DNA of 64,000 nucleotides, from positions 14,280,194-14,344,193 of the forward strand of contig NC_092656.1 of the NCBI RefSeq assembly GCF_032118995.1. Direction: 5' to 3'. Positions 22,522 through 34,906 of this stretch are shown piece after piece. The position numbers were made by a program, and so were the translations under genes. The DNA comes from Asterias amurensis (taxonomy: Eukaryota > Echinodermata > Asteroidea > Forcipulatida > Asteriidae). The notes beneath the pieces are model-generated. The model worked only from the letters and a program-made list of their open reading frames with translations, was not told where the DNA came from and did not search any database. Every line of letters starts with the position of its first letter. The first letter of the stretch is position 1.

Positions 22522-22739
22522 TAACTGCGCTTTGACACTGTTTCAGAGCGATACAGAATAAAAACTCGAGCAGAAATAGCATTATGGTTTAAAAAATACA
22601 CAACAGTTAACAAAAGAAGCAAAATGAAAAAAGTTTGCATTACAAACACTTATTGTTTCTTTAACTTGAATTATTTTTTTTAATCTTGTTTGCAAAAGAT
22701 ATACTTTATCTCCTGATTTTTGGCCTTCAACTTGATCCC

Positions 22740-23560
22740 TTTGTTTTATATAAAACAGGTTCACAATGTTTTTCTCTATAAAATATTTTTGGAAGAACAA
22801 ACTCAGTATCGGGTGCACAAACTGAGCAAGAAAATATATTGTAAAAAATAAGTGGAATTTATCTATTTTTAAAACGTTAGCATAGCAAAATTAGATTGAT
22901 TCGTAAAATCTACAGCATGTTTTTCACGATTTGGAGGACATAATGGTAAAACAAAAACTTGTTGCTTTAAATCCTGTTTCGAGAGCAATTCTCAGACCAT
23001 AATGAATATTTTAAGATACTTGACAAGAATAACCAAAAATAAACAGGTTCACAATTAAAAAAAACAATGTTTAGTTTTGTACTGTTTTTGGTAATATATA
23101 GCAACTTTTCTTGATGATGTTTTCAAAATGTTAAACTATACTGTTTTTCTCCATAAAATACCTTTGGGAGAACAAAGTCAATATTGGGTGCACAAACTTA
23201 GCCAAAAAGAGGAGGGGATAGTTTTGTTTATCCTTTGGTGCTTAAATCAAGCTGAAAAGTGGAAGGGATATATTTGTTTGTCCTTTGCTGCTCAAAACCA
23301 ACCGAAAAAGAGGAAGGGATAGATTGTTGTATCCCTTGAAACTAAAACACGACAACGAGTGTGATATAATGCAACAAATACGTGTGATTTATCCAATTTG
23401 AAAAAAGTTAGCAAAGCAAAATTAGATTGAGTCGTAAAATCTACAGCATATTTTTCACGATTTGAAGGAAAAAATTGTAAAACAAAAATTGGTTGCTTTA
23501 AAATCCTATTTCGAGAGCAATTTACAGACCATAATGACAATTTTAAGCTGTAAATTTGAA
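22740..23560 (+). repeat. Local direct duplication with internal tandem repeat
   Basis: 22,740-23,010 recurs at about 23,120-23,560 (shared words GTGCACAAACT, GCAAAATTAGATTGA, CGTAAAATCTACAGCAT, TTTTTCACGATTTG). The second copy contains extra purine-rich repeats related to AAAAGAGGAAGGGATA at 23,200-23,330. Confidence 0.7.
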
Positions 23561-23740
23561 AAATATCCAAATCTAAAAAAAATACAGTTAAATATGAACC
23601 TGTTATAAGTTGTAAATTGAACAGTGGCTTGTAAACAAATTAATCAACTAATTTCCAGTAGCATAATGGTACAAGGCAATCACACTAAATATAGGAAAAC
23701 AGACAAAAGAAAATGAAAAGCAGACACAAATTCTACTCAC

Positions 23741-23812
23741 TTTGTATGGATTCTCAAACAAATCAAATGTTTTATCAGAGATTTTGCTGATGACGTCTTC
23801 TACAAGAAGTTC
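23741..23812 (-). CDS. Isolated 24-codon exon of an unidentified - strand gene
   Basis: On the - strand, acceptor CTCTTATAG precedes GAACTTCTTGTAGAAGACG. The stop-free exon ends at TACAAA with a consensus donor GTGAGT. It is 72 bp, phase 0 at both ends, and encodes E-L-L-V-E-D-V-I-S-K-I-S-D-K-T and 9 further residues. No partner exons or family were recognised. Confidence 0.4.
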
Positions 23813-24062
23813 CTATAAGAGATATGAGCTGGTCAATTCACTGCAAATAAACATATAGCGTATGCCCTATGCTTCACCTACCAAGGTCACGTGGTAGGGT
23901 GCAATCCTATGACGTCGGATTCTCAGACGCAACAATGAAGCTACACCATGTGTTTTCATCAAGCAATTAGGCTCCAATGCAAACAGCATCCGTCAATTTG
24001 TTTTAAATATTTTGATAACTTTTCTGATTTTGTTGATTTTCTTCAACACTTTTGCTCATTAG

Positions 24063-24449
24063 TTCAAGACACTGGACAATATTGGTCATTGTCAAAGACC
24101 AGTCTTCTTACCCGGTGTATCTCAATACAAAATAACAAACCTTTGGAAATTTTAACACAATTGGTCGTTGAATTTGCAAGATAATAATAGCAGAAAAACA
24201 CCCTTGTCGCACGAAGTTGTGTGCTTCCAGATGCTTGATTTCGGGACCTCGAAATCTATTCTTCTGAGGTCTCGCAATCAAATTCAAATATTTTAGTGAA
24301 AAATAACTTCTTTCTCAAAAATGGCGTTACTCCAGAGGGAGCCGTTTCTCATGATGTTCTATACTATCAAAATCTCTCCATTGGTCGCTAACAAGTAAGT
24401 TTTTATGGTAACAATTATTTTGGGCAATAACCAATAGTTTCCGGTGCTT
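24063..24449 (-). mobile_element. MITE family A
   Basis: Diverged copy with both ends. It begins the segment duplicated at 28.36 kb. Confidence 0.7.
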
Positions 24450-25080
24450 ATAAAGGGGAACATTTCAATGCATCTCTTAAAAGTTTAGCTCTTGAAATAT
24501 TTAGCACTTGTTTACAAAACACAATTAGGTTGGAGGTAAGACTGGATTCCCAGAAGCCTCAATGAACAAGCTGGTTATGTTAGCAGAACTATTAACACTG
24601 ATCGATTATTGGTGTTTAACAGACGATTTTTTTTCTCTCTCCACCAGCCGGCTATGGGGCCCCTTTCAGTTGATTGTTTCGCTAGTTTTCACAATGCCAA
24701 CAGTGAACAAGTTTTTCTCAAGATATTAGACTCCAGGTACCTCAGGCGTTGAGGTCTTCGCACAGAACTGGTCCGGAATAACGCCTTACTAGTTCCCCCA
24801 GTAGTCCTAATGTTCCGAGTGTCTTAAGTCACATCTCCATGTTTAGGAGGAAGGGGACACTCGTTTTCTCGTGGTGGGGGGGGGGGGCTTCCAACGCCTT
24901 GGGTTAAAGATCTCACCACTACAGCTAGCTGGTCAATCTGCCCATAAACGTGGTAGAAATTAACACTCTTTGCTTGGGTCTCTATAACTCAACGGACTCA
25001 TCGGTGCAATCAAGCTAGATTTCTCAATCATAAAATTATTCATAAAATAATTTCAAATTCTGTCTTTCTGAACAAATTAT

Positions 25081-25253
25081 ACGTGCATCCCTATTGGCTT
25101 AACTTCCCAAACATTTAATGATATCAAGAACCAGATTCTGCACGAAGCTTTCGCAGCAAAGTTGATGGGAACAATCAATGCGTACCTATACAAAGGAGTT
25201 CTTTGCTTGGATGACAAGTTTACATTTACCTATGACCCTCCCAGTAATTGATG
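25081..25253 (+). CDS. Exon-like open stretch, unknown product
   Basis: The frame read from ACGTGCATC encodes about 57 residues including D-I-K-N-Q-I-L-H-E-A-F-A-A-K-L and D-D-K-F-T-F-T-Y-D-P-P-S-N before TGA. The amino-acid make-up looks protein-like, and copy 2 has a good acceptor (CTGTACAG) just upstream. Copy 2 has frame-shifting indels. No family was recognised; it may be a dead duplicated exon. Confidence 0.3.
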
Positions 25254-25435
25254 GTCTTGCTAGTTCTCATTTTAAAGTCTAAATGCAATTCAGATAGTGT
25301 TATTACTGCGACCGCGGCCTCAACAAAGTGGTTACATGCTTTTATAAATAGCAAAAACAATCCTGTCAACAAACAGTGACGAGTGCAAGAAAAGCTCTAT
25401 CCTTCACACAAGCAGCCTTTGAAACGGGTACATGA

Positions 25436-25606
25436 AGCCGTCGATTTCACAAAGAGTTAGGGCTTGTCTTATCTCGAGTTAGGACGAGTAACTCTTCCTA
25501 ACTTAGGATTAATCTTAAGGTCTGCATGCTACAGTGTAGGGTTGGGACTCGTCCTAAGTCTTAAGATTAGTCTTAATTTAGGAAGAGTTTTGTGAAATCG
25601 ACGGCG
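25436..25606. mobile_element. Foldback family B, intact
   Basis: GCCGTCGATTTCACAAAGAG at the left is inverse to the right end, which finishes GTGAAATCGACGGC. The same locus in duplication copy 2 (near 29,460) lacks it, so this is a real insertion. Confidence 0.8.
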
Positions 25607-26170
25607 GGTCATTGTCGATCAAGGCCAGTATTCGGACCGAGTGCCTTAAAGGCAAGTGGAAGTTTTCATCGACCGAGTTTGGAAGGGCCTTAGGTGCCAT
25701 TTGTATATTGAAGTTGGAATGTAAATTTCTGTTGTTAAGTATATAGGTTTTCTCGGCCAATTTCGGAAAAAGAGCAGCCAATTTACCCATTAAGCTATTC
25801 TATTTCGCGCGAAATCGAGTGCTACTGAAAAGAGTCATTCGATTTCGTTTTATGATTAGTCAAATGTAATGTTGCGTCATTCGATGTAACAAAATAAACA
25901 TTCAATTTAACAATTCATCAAGGCAGCATTCAAATTCGCAGTCGCTTCTTGAGGCGTGTGTGTCTCGAAAAAGAATGACGATACGCTAAATTGAACAGAG
26001 TGCCAAATGAATTTGACTCGACTCAAAACGAAATTGAATGGCCGAATTCTGAATTTGAAACGCAGTAACAACTGGAGAGGCAAAACAGCTTTAATTTGAA
26101 CGCATGAAAATGAAATTGGCTGCTCATTTGCCGAATTTGACCGAGAAAATCTATAGTAAAAAGCGTACCT
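25607..26170. other. No gene seen
   Basis: A stretch with many TTCGAATT/AATTCGAA-type words but no splice-bounded exon. Confidence 0.35.
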
Positions 26171-26172
26171 TA

Positions 26173-26558
26173 AAGGAACACGTTGCCTTGGATCGGTCGA
26201 GTTGGTCTTTGAAAAGCGTTTGTAACCGTTTTTTTATAAAATGCATATGGGTAGAAAGATGTTGTAAAAGTAGAATACAATGATCCACACAAACATGCCT
26301 CGAAATTGCGTGGTTTTCCTTTTACCTCGTCGACTAACACGTCGGCCATTTATGGGGGTCAAAATTTTGACTCCCATAAATGGCCGACGGTGTTAGTTCG
26401 CACAATAGAAGGAAAACCACGCAATTTCGAGGCAAACTTGTGTGGATCATTGTATTCTACTTTTAAAACATCTTTCCAACCATATGCATTATATAAAAAA
26501 CTGTTACGAACGCTTTTGTTTTGACCAACTCGTCCGATCCAAGGCAACGTGTTCCTTT
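26173..26558. mobile_element. Long-palindrome MITE family C
   Basis: AAGGAACACGTTGCCTTGGA at the left is repeated inverted at the right, and complementarity continues to a centre GGCCATTTATGGGGGTC/GACTCCCATAAATGGCC. Almost the whole 386 bp can fold on itself. TA flanks. Confidence 0.85.
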
Positions 26559-27037
26559 AAAGTCACCTGGAAATATAATTTGTTTTCTTTCAAACATAAG
26601 AGTATCTATGCTTACGAACAATAAAACAATTTTTTTAGTAATTGTTTGTCACGATTTATATGTTTAAAAAATATATAAAGTTGTTTGGGGGGCTGACTCC
26701 GCCTACCCCTTTTGTGACGTCAATCGAGGCAGACTTTGCACGTGTGTAAACACACGTGCAAAGTGCATGTACGTCCAAGTCGTGAGTTGGTACATTTCAA
26801 AAAGTGTTTTTCTGCATTCAGCAGCAATACACCTGGTCGGCATTGCAGGCAAAGTCTGCCTCGATTGACGTCACGAACAGCGCCCTCTCGGGTCGGGGTC
26901 TACTCTTAAATTTGTAAATAACATAAAAACTGATTTTTAGAAACCTTAGTTAACTGTTTATTCACATTCCACTCATCAAAACACATATATTAGTGACAAA
27001 AGCTTTATTTTGAAAAAATACCACTTCCAGGTGACTT
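26559..27037. mobile_element. MITE family D
   Basis: AAAGTCACCTGGAAATA and its inverse form the ends. Inner inverted blocks include GACGTCAATCGAGGCAGACT. It abuts family C with no spacer, sharing the TTTAAAG border. Confidence 0.7.
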
Positions 27038-27045
27038 TAAAATAT

Positions 27046-27212
27046 TAGTTGCTGGGGTGCTGTAGTTTTTGAGAAAAGAGTTAAACGATGTCATGAAAAA
27101 ACGTTTTTACATGCCAAAATAATTTTCGTCCCATGATCACTGAGACGAAAATTATTTTCATGACATTGTTTTACTCATTTCTCAAAAACTACAGCACCTC
27201 AGCAAGTAATTA
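27046..27212. mobile_element. Palindromic element family E
   Basis: TTGCTGGGGTGCTGTAGTTTT at the left folds onto AAAACTACAGCACCTCAGCAA at the right, continuing to a centre near ATAATTTTCGTC/GACGAAAATTAT. Confidence 0.7.
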
Positions 27213-27559
27213 TTTCAGGGAAGCTTTCTACTATTCATTATCTTCAAACTGTGTAAGTTTAGTGTAAATCTGTACATATTGTGTTTTTGTCCTACAAAAA
27301 GTACATGGACCCTTTTTCGTTGCTTGACATAAATAAAATTTCATTAATGTATTCAATTAATTTTTAAACTTATTTATTTATTTATTAATATAAATCACCC
27401 TATATAAAAGGAATTGTTAAACGGATTAGTTTAATAGTTTAGTTTTTCATAAAGTTAATTAAAATACAAATAATTATGTTTTATGGATTATTAAAAAGTT
27501 CTGAACCCAATCTCATGCCATAAGTTAAATAGTTATTTATTTATGAATTCCAAACTTGT

Positions 27560-27918
27560 TTCCGATGCCCCGATGTTTCAGACGCAAATGAACATGCGAT
27601 ACGAAATTGGCACCACTGTATGGGTGGTGGCCGAAACTTGGATGTGGTCGAATGCAGCGCTAACAAGTTACTGTCACAAATAAGTCCCCGCACTTACTGG
27701 ATTGACACTTAGCCTACGAACTCGTCACATTTGGCAAATGACACCTTTGACACCTTAGGCAATTGTCTAAAACCACTCTTCTCTCACTTGGTGTATCTCA
27801 ACATTTGCACAAAATAACAAACCTGTGGAAACTTGAACACAATTGGTCGTTGAAGTTGCGAGATAACAATGACAAAAAAAACATCCTTGTCACACGAATT
27901 TGCGTGCTTTCAGAACCC
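27560..27918 (-). repeat. Local duplicate with partial MITE family A
   Basis: Words such as GGTCGAATGCAGCGCTAACAA and ACTGGATTGACAC recur at 28,255-28,360 and 30,118-30,225, each time just before a family A copy. Here the MITE is truncated after about 175 bp. Confidence 0.6.
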
Positions 27919-28363
27919 TAGATCTTTGCCTCATTGAAATGTACAAACTAAAATAAATAACAAGTAAGGGCGTAGAGAGTCTTATTAATTATCGTTGTTT
28001 GAGATAACACAAAATAGTTAATTTGTTTGAATTGTTAAATTTTGATTAGTTAATTATATTAGTTTTTCAGGAAGTTTATTAAGTTAAAAAAGAAGAAACA
28101 AATTTGTTTATGAACTATTACAACTTAGCGTCTACATGCTTAATCCAATCCCTTGGTGTAAATTAAATAAATTCATATTTATTTTCATTAAAAACTTGTT
28201 TTCTTTTGCCACCTTATTCACCGATCAATCTATCGGTCTATCTAAAGTCAAACTGTTTCCATGCGTATGAGCAAGGCAATTGGTCGAATGCGTGACAAAT
28301 TAAGTTACAAAAAATTACCTCCCATAGTACTGATTGGATTGACACATAATAAACTCGTCTTTA

Positions 28364-28736
28364 AAGACACTGGACACCAATGGTGATTGTCAAAGACCTG
28401 TCTTCTCACTCGGTTTATCTCAACATTTGCTAAAAATAACAAACCTGCCAAAAATTTGAACGCAATTTGTAGTCGAAGTTGTGAGATAATGGAAGAAGAA
28501 ACACCATTGTCACACGAACTTTTGTGCTTTATGCTTGATTCCGAGACCTCAAAATCAAATTCTGAGGTTCAAATATTTCAGTGAGAAATAACTTCTTTCT
28601 CGAAAACCACGTTTCTTTAGGGGGAGCCGCTTCTCAAAATGTTTTAAACCATGAAAATCTCTCCATTGGTCGCTTACAAGTAAGTTTGTATGGTAACTAT
28701 TATTTTGAGTAATTGCCAATAGTTTCCAGTGCCTTC
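28364..28736 (-). mobile_element. MITE family A
   Basis: Both ends are present. It starts duplication copy 2, as the copy at 24,063 starts copy 1. Confidence 0.7.
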
Positions 28737-28739
28737 AAG

Positions 28740-29480
28740 GGACAGTTTTATGCATCACTTAAAATATAGCTCTTGAAATATTTAGCACTTGTCTACAAAA
28801 CACAATCACGTTGGACGTAAGACTGGATTCCCAGGAGCCTGTTTTCCCGAGGGACCTTCAAACGCCTTGGGTTAAAGATCTTACCACTACATCTAGCTGG
28901 TCAACCTGCCCATAAACGTGGTAGAAACTAACACTCATTGCTTGGGTCTCTATAACTCAACGGACTCATCGGTGCAAATAAGTAAATTTTTCTAATTTAT
29001 TAACTTATTTCTTTACAAAATATTTTAAAATGGTGTCTTTCTGTACAGATTGGACGTGCATCCCTAATGGCTTAACTCCCCGCAAACATTTGATGATATC
29101 AAGAACCAGATTCTGCACGAAGCTTTCGCTGCAAAGTTGAAGGGGAAAATCAATGCGTACCTATACAAAGGGAATTCTTTGCTTGGATGACAAGTTTACA
29201 TTTCCCTATTGTTCCTCCCAGTAACTGATGAAATTGTTGCGGTCTTTCGGAGTTCACATTTTAAAGTCTAAATGCAATTCAGATAGTGTTATTACTGCGA
29301 CCGCGGCCTCAACAAACGAACCCTCATCAATGAAGTGTAGAAAGCAATCCCTTCGACTCTCTAATAGTGCAACAAACTGTGACGAGTGCAAGAAAAGCTC
29401 CACATAAACCTCCTTCACAGAAGCAACGTTTGACACTGGTACACCAAAGTCATTGGCAACCAAGGTCATTGTCGACCAAG
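28740..29480 (+). repeat. Segmental duplication, copy 2
   Basis: Same word order as 24,500-25,620 but lacking the family B insertion and with a different inner block near 29,315-29,370. The - strand at 29,254-29,469 has an open frame with no recognised function. Confidence 0.75.
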
Positions 29481-29814
29481 GCCATAATATTCAAGTCGAT
29501 CAAGGCCATAATAAGTGGAAGTTTTCATGAAACGAGTTTGGAAGGGCCTAAGGTGCCATTTGTTCATTAAAGTTAAAGTAGAAATGAAATGGAATTCTTC
29601 CTATTTTCGATAACGTCTTAAAGAATTACCAAAGCCCAGATCTTCTGACTCTATGAAATGTACAAAATAAAACTAATAAATAAAAGTAAGGGCGAAGAGA
29701 GCCTTGTTAATTATCGTTGTTTGAGATAAAGCTAATTTATTTATTAGATTAGTTTTCAATTTATTTATTTAGATTAGTTTAATTAGATTTAGTTTTTCAT
29801 CATAATTTTAATAA

Positions 29815-29932
29815 ACTTGCGGGTACAGACGAGCAGAGTCTACTCTTCGAAACGTCGAGACCAAACCGGCTCTTTTTAGAGCCACCACTCCTTCAAAAAA
29901 GATTTTACTCATGGTTGTACCCACAAGTTTAC
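29815..29932. repeat. Small foldback repeat
   Basis: AACTTGCGGGTAC and GTACCCACAAGTT are inverted at the two ends. GAAACGTCGAGACC inside resembles tails of several retroelements; the class is uncertain. Confidence 0.35.
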
Positions 29933-30230
29933 TATTCATATTTATATTTATTTTTAGTTTATATGCTTTTAGTTTATATTGTTTTTCTGTATAATTTAAC
30001 ACACTTTAGATTTGTTAAATTTCTATGTACTGTCTAATTCTCACAATTGTTTTGTTTTCTCAACAAGAGTACGAAATAAACGTGTATTGAATTGAATTGA
30101 ATTGAATTTATAGATACTCTTGTTTTTCATGCGTATGAGCGAGGCAATTGGTCGAATGCAGCGTTAACAAGTTACTGGCAACAATAACCTCCCAGCACTG
30201 ACTGGATGGACACCTATAAACTCGTCTTTA

Positions 30231-30440
30231 AAGACACTGGACACCTTTGGTAATTGTCAAAGACCAGTCTTCTCACTAAGTGTACCTCAACATTATGCAC
30301 AAAATAACACACCTGTGAAACTTGAACTCTTAGTCGTCGAAGTTGCGAGATAACAATGGAAGGAAAAAACACCCTTGTCAAACGATGTTGTGTGCTTTCA
30401 GATGCTTGATTTCGAGACCTTAAAATCAAATTCTGAGGTC
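30231..30440 (-). mobile_element. MITE family A, 5' truncated fragment
   Basis: AAGACACTGGACACCTTTGG begins the copy, which stops after the GAGGTCT block. Confidence 0.65.
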
Positions 30441-30496
30441 TATAAACTCGTCTTTAAAGCGGAACATTTTTACGCACCACTAAACAAATTTGTTTA

Positions 30497-30886
30497 AAGG
30501 CAGTGGACACTATTGGCAATTACTAAAAAATAATTATTAGCATAAAACCTTACTTGGAAACGAGAAATGGGCAGAGGTTGATAGTATAAAACATTGAGAG
30601 AAACGGCTCCCTTTGTAACGTAGCTGTAATGTAGTTTTCGAGAAAGAAGTAATTTTCCACGAATTTGATTTCGATACCTCAGATTTAGAATTTGAGGCCT
30701 CGAAATCAAGCATCTGAAAGCGCACAACTTCTTGTGACAAGGGTGTTTTTCCTTTCATTATTATCTCGCAACTTCGCCGACCAATTCAGCTCAAATTTCC
30801 ACGGGTTTATTATTTTATGCATTTTGTTAAGATACATCAAGTGAGAAGACTAGTCTTTGACAATTACCGAGAGTGTCCAGTGTTTT
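30497..30886 (+). mobile_element. MITE family A, full length
   Basis: AAGGCAGTGGACACTATTGG at the left; the right end finishes GAGTGTCCAGTGTTTTT, with most inner blocks intact. Confidence 0.8.
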
Positions 30887-30889
30887 TAA

Positions 30890-31940
30890 CCCACGGCTTT
30901 CCTTTAATGACCGCTTTAATAATGTGTTTACGTTTACGAAATGTTTTTCATGTAATAGTAAAATAAAAACAAATGACACTGGGCAACACTATATATCTGC
31001 CTTAGTGACAACAACACCGCCGATTTTGAATAAATATTTATTCAGCAATAATGATTTTCTCTTTTCTTCATCTAGTTGATAAATTGAGTACACAAAATAC
31101 CACCTGTCTTAAGTTTAGGATGACTGCCCAACATCCGTCATTCTATTTTAATTAAATCCGACTGCATTGAGTCGATAGGAGATTATTCCCACTCAAATCG
31201 CACCGATGAGCTCAAGCATTAATTTTTATTAAAAAAGTGCCCAATAATAAATCGAGTTATAATTTGGAGATTCGACATTGCACAGCAGGTTTGTTTTTTT
31301 CTTGGGAGGATCGGGTTGAGTGGAAATAGTATGGGACTATTGTTAAACCAGGAGGCTGATGATTAGCATTTGAACAAAATGTCACACACGACCAACGAGA
31401 GCGACGAGCAGAGAAACCACTGCCAGACCACGCAAATGCATTGATTCAATTAACTGCTTCAAACTCCCATCAACTTCCATCCCCCTTAATAATTCCCCCA
31501 AGTTCAAAAGAAAGAAAAAAGAAAAACAAATCGAATGGATTTCTATAAAAGTAAGGCAGTGTTTTACCATTTATACAATATTTTGTTTCTCAGGTTGTTG
31601 GAGTGGAAGAAAATGCAAACATTTGACAAGTATCTAGACAAGACCATTTTGAAAAAGCATTCGACCCTCCAACACCAGGAGCATGGCCAGGCATACCGTT
31701 AACCAATGACCGAAAAACTCGACACTCACCAAACAGTGTCACAAAGTGCGATGGAAGAGAAAGTTTCAATCATTCTACCCCTGAGAATGTTCACATTCTT
31801 ATTTTGATATAAAGTTGTCTAACATTGCAAGTTTTTTTGTTTTTTTTAATCACCTCATTCCACCCAATAAATGGTTATATTCTTCAAAACTTCTATTATA
31901 GGTTTCATGTATATACCTGTCGGCGTCCTGAGTTTGTATG
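30890..31940. other. No certain gene; one possible signal-peptide exon
   Basis: On the - strand, ATG near 31,477 opens 32 codons with a hydrophobic stretch (L-A-V-V-S-L-L-V-A-L-V-G) ending at a GTGTGA donor-like site. It could be a first exon of a secreted protein, but it is unsupported otherwise. Confidence 0.2.
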
Positions 31941-31949
31941 ATTGAAGCC

Positions 31950-32460
31950 CGGTCACACTGCAGTGATAATGAAAAAAAATGATAACGAGAACAACGCGAA
32001 GACAACGCATTCTATTGGTTGAGTTGCTCAGCACTGATTACGCGCACGCTTATTCAACCAATCGAGGGCGTGCATTGTAAACGTTCTCGTTTTTGTTCTC
32101 GTTATCGTAGACTGAGCCCCTGTCTTTATCCGTGACTGCTGTCACGTCCGCAATAGAAGTTGACTGCGTATCTCTATGTGTGCGTTCGTTTAGCTTCCCT
32201 GGGTCGACCCCGGTGTGTGGCGGTTTTCTTTTTTAGGACGAACGTGAGTTATAATCTGCACACGTTCGTCCTGGGGGAAAAAAACGCCACTCACCGGGGT
32301 CGACCTGGGGAAGCTAAACGAACGCACCCATTATGTGAAATGACTGAGGTCAAAGGTGAACACGCCGGTCTGGAGGCAGGTCTCTGGCGTTAATATTCAC
32401 GGGCCTCGAAGTGTGACGTCAGATGTTCAGGCAATCGTTATCGGGGCCTGTGTGACCGAG
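31950..32460. mobile_element. Foldback element with nested family F
   Basis: CGGTCACACTG at the left and CTGTGTGACCG at the right are inverse. Inner blocks ATAACGAGAACAA and TTGTTCTCGTTAT are also inverted. Family F sits inside. Confidence 0.45.
32181..32329. mobile_element. Palindromic MITE family F
   Basis: TGCGTTCGTTTAGCTTCCCT followed by GGGTCGACCCC folds onto its inverse at the right end. Two more copies occur at 61.4 and 63.9 kb. Confidence 0.75.
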
Positions 32461-32827
32461 CAGTCAGGATGACAAACAGTGTACGCAACTCAGTGTACAA
32501 ACAGTGTACATTGCTGGTCACACATAGGCTGCGCTTCCTGGTGTGAAGTCACAGTCTACCCGCAGGTCACTAATTTCCTTTGTGATTTATCTGCAGAGTA
32601 TGCATCGTTTTTCGTGCGTGACCTCTGTGTCAAAAGGGCTTCTGGAATTCGGTCATTTTCAGCCTTTTCTGAAAAGTCTCAACCAAAATAATGTACCAGT
32701 ATAAAATTGAAATGAAGAGCATATCTGTCGTTATGTATAAAAACTCAAATTTTAAAAAGAGAAATTTGTACGTAAAAAATGACTTCAAAAACAAAGAAAA
32801 CAAGTCACAAAAAAATTGCAAATTTTC

Positions 32828-33455
32828 CCGTTATGATTGTCGGCAACAGTCCCCAATTAGTATGTATGGATAGATTATTTCATATTCTACCTGGAAATGT
32901 TAAAAGCGAGACCGGATCGTACCTAGTTGGATTAACTGTGGAAATCGCTGTATCCTGACTGGACTAGGTACGATCCGGTGTGGCGGTTTCAGTCTTGACG
33001 TAGTCGGACATATCAGCACGTTGTTCGAACGGTTTTAGCTTTCCGGCGTGTTCAATTATTACGATTCTTTTCTGTGTAGTCACATAATCTCTTGCCCCAT
33101 CTTTACATGTATTCATGGGTACAACTTTAGGCAGGTCACACTCTGCTTGCATAAAAAAAGTCATACGATCCACGCGTTTGTCGCTAGTTGTACTCGACTC
33201 GTGGACGCCGCCATGACAGCTACCCGAGGGTAACGGATGACTCAATACGGCACTAAAAATGGACTACTTTCGCTTGCTGTGCGCAGGCATCGCATGACGT
33301 AATGCTACCGTATTTGGTCATTCGGAAAACTGAACACAGCGGAAAGTTGAAACCGCCACACCGGTCTCGCTTTTAACATTTTCGGGAAGAATATGAAATA
33401 ATCTATACATTTATACTAATTGGGGACTGTTGCTGACATTCATAACTGGCAATGA
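32828..33455. mobile_element. Long inverted-repeat element family G
   Basis: Outer arms CGGCAACAGTCCCCAATTAG / inverse, middle arms AATGTTAAAAGCGAGACCGG / inverse, and an inner block CCGGTGTGGCGGTTTCA / inverse, are all in nested order. No transposase frame. Confidence 0.7.
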
Positions 33456-33459
33456 GGTC

Positions 33460-34280
33460 ACTAGTATACGTCTATTTCCCCGAGGGACTTTTAGTGACCA
33501 GAAGAGCGACCTATTTAGTCTTTTGGTCACTCACAGGTCCGATGGGGAGACAAACACTATAGTTACCGATTAATGCCAGTCAATATATTATGTGTTTTAT
33601 GACACAGCTCGGTCTTAAAATGTGAAATAAAAACAGAAATCTGGAAAAGAAAGGAAGTTATGTAGTTGCTGTTCACGGTTCAAGTCAAGAGAGGGCGCTG
33701 TAACCGGGCATTATTTTCAAAGACTGGTGCCCACTCGGGAACTAGTTCCCGCAAAACACGCGCGCGCGATCACTAGACCATGGACTTTTTTAGTTCATTC
33801 CACGTGACCGTGTTTCAGCCAACCAGAATACAGAACAAGCAACAGGTGTGTTATAATTTGTTATAATGTTGTTCTCGGGAAACGAACAGATTTTTCTTGG
33901 AAGTACTACGAGTACAGTTTGAATGGTTCCAAGTCTGTGATTGTGGCTTGAGTCTACCTTCTAGCCAACACAATATTGCCTAAAATAGCGCCCTCTTGCA
34001 GATAAACCTCCGGTCCGTCATTGACCTGCGATTAAAGTATACACCCTATGGTGAATTAGTCCAAGTGTGGACGGAACACTCTGATTGCTCAGAATCTCCG
34101 AGCCCTTCCATAAAAAGCACACTCGAACTTAACTGTTTATGAAGAATTAATCGGGGGGAAATAAAAAATTAGGCAAAACATTTAATAAGCAATGTTTTTG
34201 TTCACTCTCGTGCGTGTTGTTTTCTAGAAAGTACGGGACTATTGGTAAATGATGGGAAAACTCATGTTGGTTTTCCCTAC
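33460..34280. other. No gene seen
   Basis: Includes the short palindrome GGGAACTAGTTCCC and a CGCGCGCG run. No exon or family was recognised. Confidence 0.35.
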
Positions 34281-34906
34281 CATTAAAGGGGCACACCGGC
34301 TGAATTGGGCAATTTGGGCTACAAAATAGACTAAAATATAGATTCAATGGTCTTCCAGGAATGAAGAAGAACAGTCCTTAAAAAAATCATCAAATTTAGC
34401 CGTTTTTGAACATTTTAAAACAAAAACGAAGGTCGCGTGACTGTTCTAACCGAAAACTGTTACAAACAATCACGTGACCCTCCGGGCTAGTTTTACTTCC
34501 AGCCGTCTAAAATTAACTTACCACACCAAATTTAAATGTTGTTTTTTACAAAATTATTAATGAGTATTTGACGAAAAAGATCATGTATTCAAATTATCAC
34601 TACAAAATATAAATAATGGTGAAAAATCTACCGTAAGATTTGCATTCAAAGAGTCCGTGTAACGGAAGCTTGTTATATGGCCCCACGGCGTGGAGCAATC
34701 GGAACGTAAGCCTTGGGGAATATCACGTACCGCACATGCCGTGTCTCGTGGGGGCTGGAGGTGTGTAAGCCCGGGCGCTTACGAACTCCCAGCTTGCGGG
34801 TCTCGCCGTGAGCTTGGGAGGGGTTGGGTGCCAGACATCAAAGTACATGTTTGTCATCGTGGGTTTGTCAGTCGGTACACCTCGTGGCGAATCCGTTATT
34901 TCTTAT

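Larger units (their letters stand above)
24500..25620 (+). repeat. Segmental duplication, copy 1
   Basis: It matches 28,740-29,480 in order: GTAAGACTGGATTCCCAG, CGCCTTGGGTTAAAGATCT, CATAAACGTGGTAGAAA, ACTCAACGGACTCATCGG, AGAACCAGATTCTGCACG, GACCGCGGCCTCAACAAA. Differences include a family B insertion here that is absent from copy 2. Confidence 0.8.
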
